Assembly: GCA_015350385.1 (NCBI GenBank)
Contig: WNKI01000003.1
Coordinates: forward strand, 609,077-673,076
Direction: 5' to 3'
DNA from: Aculops lycopersici
Lineage: Eukaryota > Arthropoda > Arachnida > Trombidiformes > Eriophyidae
Length of the DNA stretch: 64,000 nucleotides
Below, piece after piece: positions 63,589 through 64,000 of this stretch. Every line of letters starts with the position of its first letter. Positions within the stretch are counted from its first letter, which is position 1. A program made the position numbers and the translations under genes. Below the pieces are notes generated by a model. The model was not told where the DNA came from and searched no databases. It saw nothing but the letters and a program-made list of their open reading frames with translations.

Positions 63589-64000
63589 GAAAAGCTCCAA
63601 TTAGGTGAGGTTTGGTGGGGCTCAATTGCTATGTCGATTGCTAGTAGTCGATTTATAGAGCACGCGCCTCTTCTAGTATAATGTAGTTCCAATTCAATAT
63701 GATAAAGGTCACAGGTATCCACAAACATACACACTGTTATTTGTTGTGAACTTTTCTTCCAATCCAATAATCGATTGTAGATGCTCAGTTGAGTTGGTTA
63801 AATGTCAGCAGACTAGTCGACTTGCTACTGAGCAAACCGTTTGTCTAAACGGTTTGCCAATTAACCTTCACCTTTACCACCAATCGGCTAAGACGATCGT
63901 TCTATGCATCGCAAGCTCGTGCGTCCGTTCTAATCTAATCATCCATGTGTCATCCAATCAGTTTTTTCTTCCCAAGTCTTTCCTCCCTTGCCTCTAATTT
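63589..64000. other. Downstream region of proline dehydrogenase
   Basis: This probably contains the 3' untranslated region. No canonical AATAAA was found. A perfect 11-bp hairpin is listed separately, and nothing else is supported. Confidence 0.5.
63832..63857. repeat. Perfect 11-bp hairpin with 4-nt loop
   Basis: GCAAACCGTTT (63832-63842) pairs with AAACGGTTTGC (63847-63857) around GTCT. It lies about 245 nt after the proline dehydrogenase stop and may sit in its 3' untranslated region. Confidence 0.88.

Overview
This is a window of animal nuclear DNA, most likely from an arthropod or a related invertebrate; the exact lineage cannot be settled from sequence alone. The evidence is GT-AG introns, glutamine-rich membrane proteins, a pol III tRNA gene with internal A and B boxes, and several animal protein families: eIF3h, SLC25A32, proline dehydrogenase, Ig-domain and SEA/TSP1/LDLa receptors. 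About four fifths of the window is non-coding and full of simple repeats. Most long open frames there are chance frames in stop-poor, low-complexity DNA.

Layout. 1-8.4 kb is non-coding. 8.45-9.7 kb is copy A of a dispersed repeat; copy B lies inverted at 23.15-24.41 kb. Between them, on the minus strand (10.16-17.98 kb), five phase-compatible exons make one 826-residue type II membrane protein with SEA, thrombospondin type 1 and LDL receptor class A domains. 24.4-42.2 kb is non-coding and includes a (CT)n-(GTAC)n-(CT)n block with a 20-base assembly gap. 42.2-45.6 kb is a dense gene island. eIF3h (minus) and a run of small ORFs (plus) share a divergent promoter, and the run converges on an SLC25A32-type mitochondrial carrier (minus). 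A secreted orphan protein lies at 46.3-46.8 kb. 46.8-56.0 kb is non-coding. At 56.0-58.8 kb is a two-exon, two-Ig-domain receptor with a long low-complexity tail, followed by tRNA-Gly(UCC) at 59.2 kb and an intronless proline dehydrogenase at 61.7-63.6 kb.

Most notable points. (1) Three small ORFs, plus a 28-codon leader ORF, run head to tail at 43389-44267. Two of the three junctions are ATGA stop/start overlaps and the third gap is 11 nt, which suggests a polycistronic mRNA for small, probably mitochondrial proteins. (2) The carrier gene has two homologous versions of its last exon, so splicing versus intron retention would swap the sixth transmembrane segment. (3) The non-coding DNA is enriched by eye for the ETS-type octamer CCGGAAGT and the heptamer CAGGTAA. 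(4) An interleaved pair of perfect inverted repeats at 20829-20883 could fold as a pseudoknot or as alternative hairpins.

The metabolic genes (carrier, proline dehydrogenase, possibly the small ORFs) are mitochondrial, while the two large receptors are cell-surface proteins. Nothing suggests that they work as one pathway.
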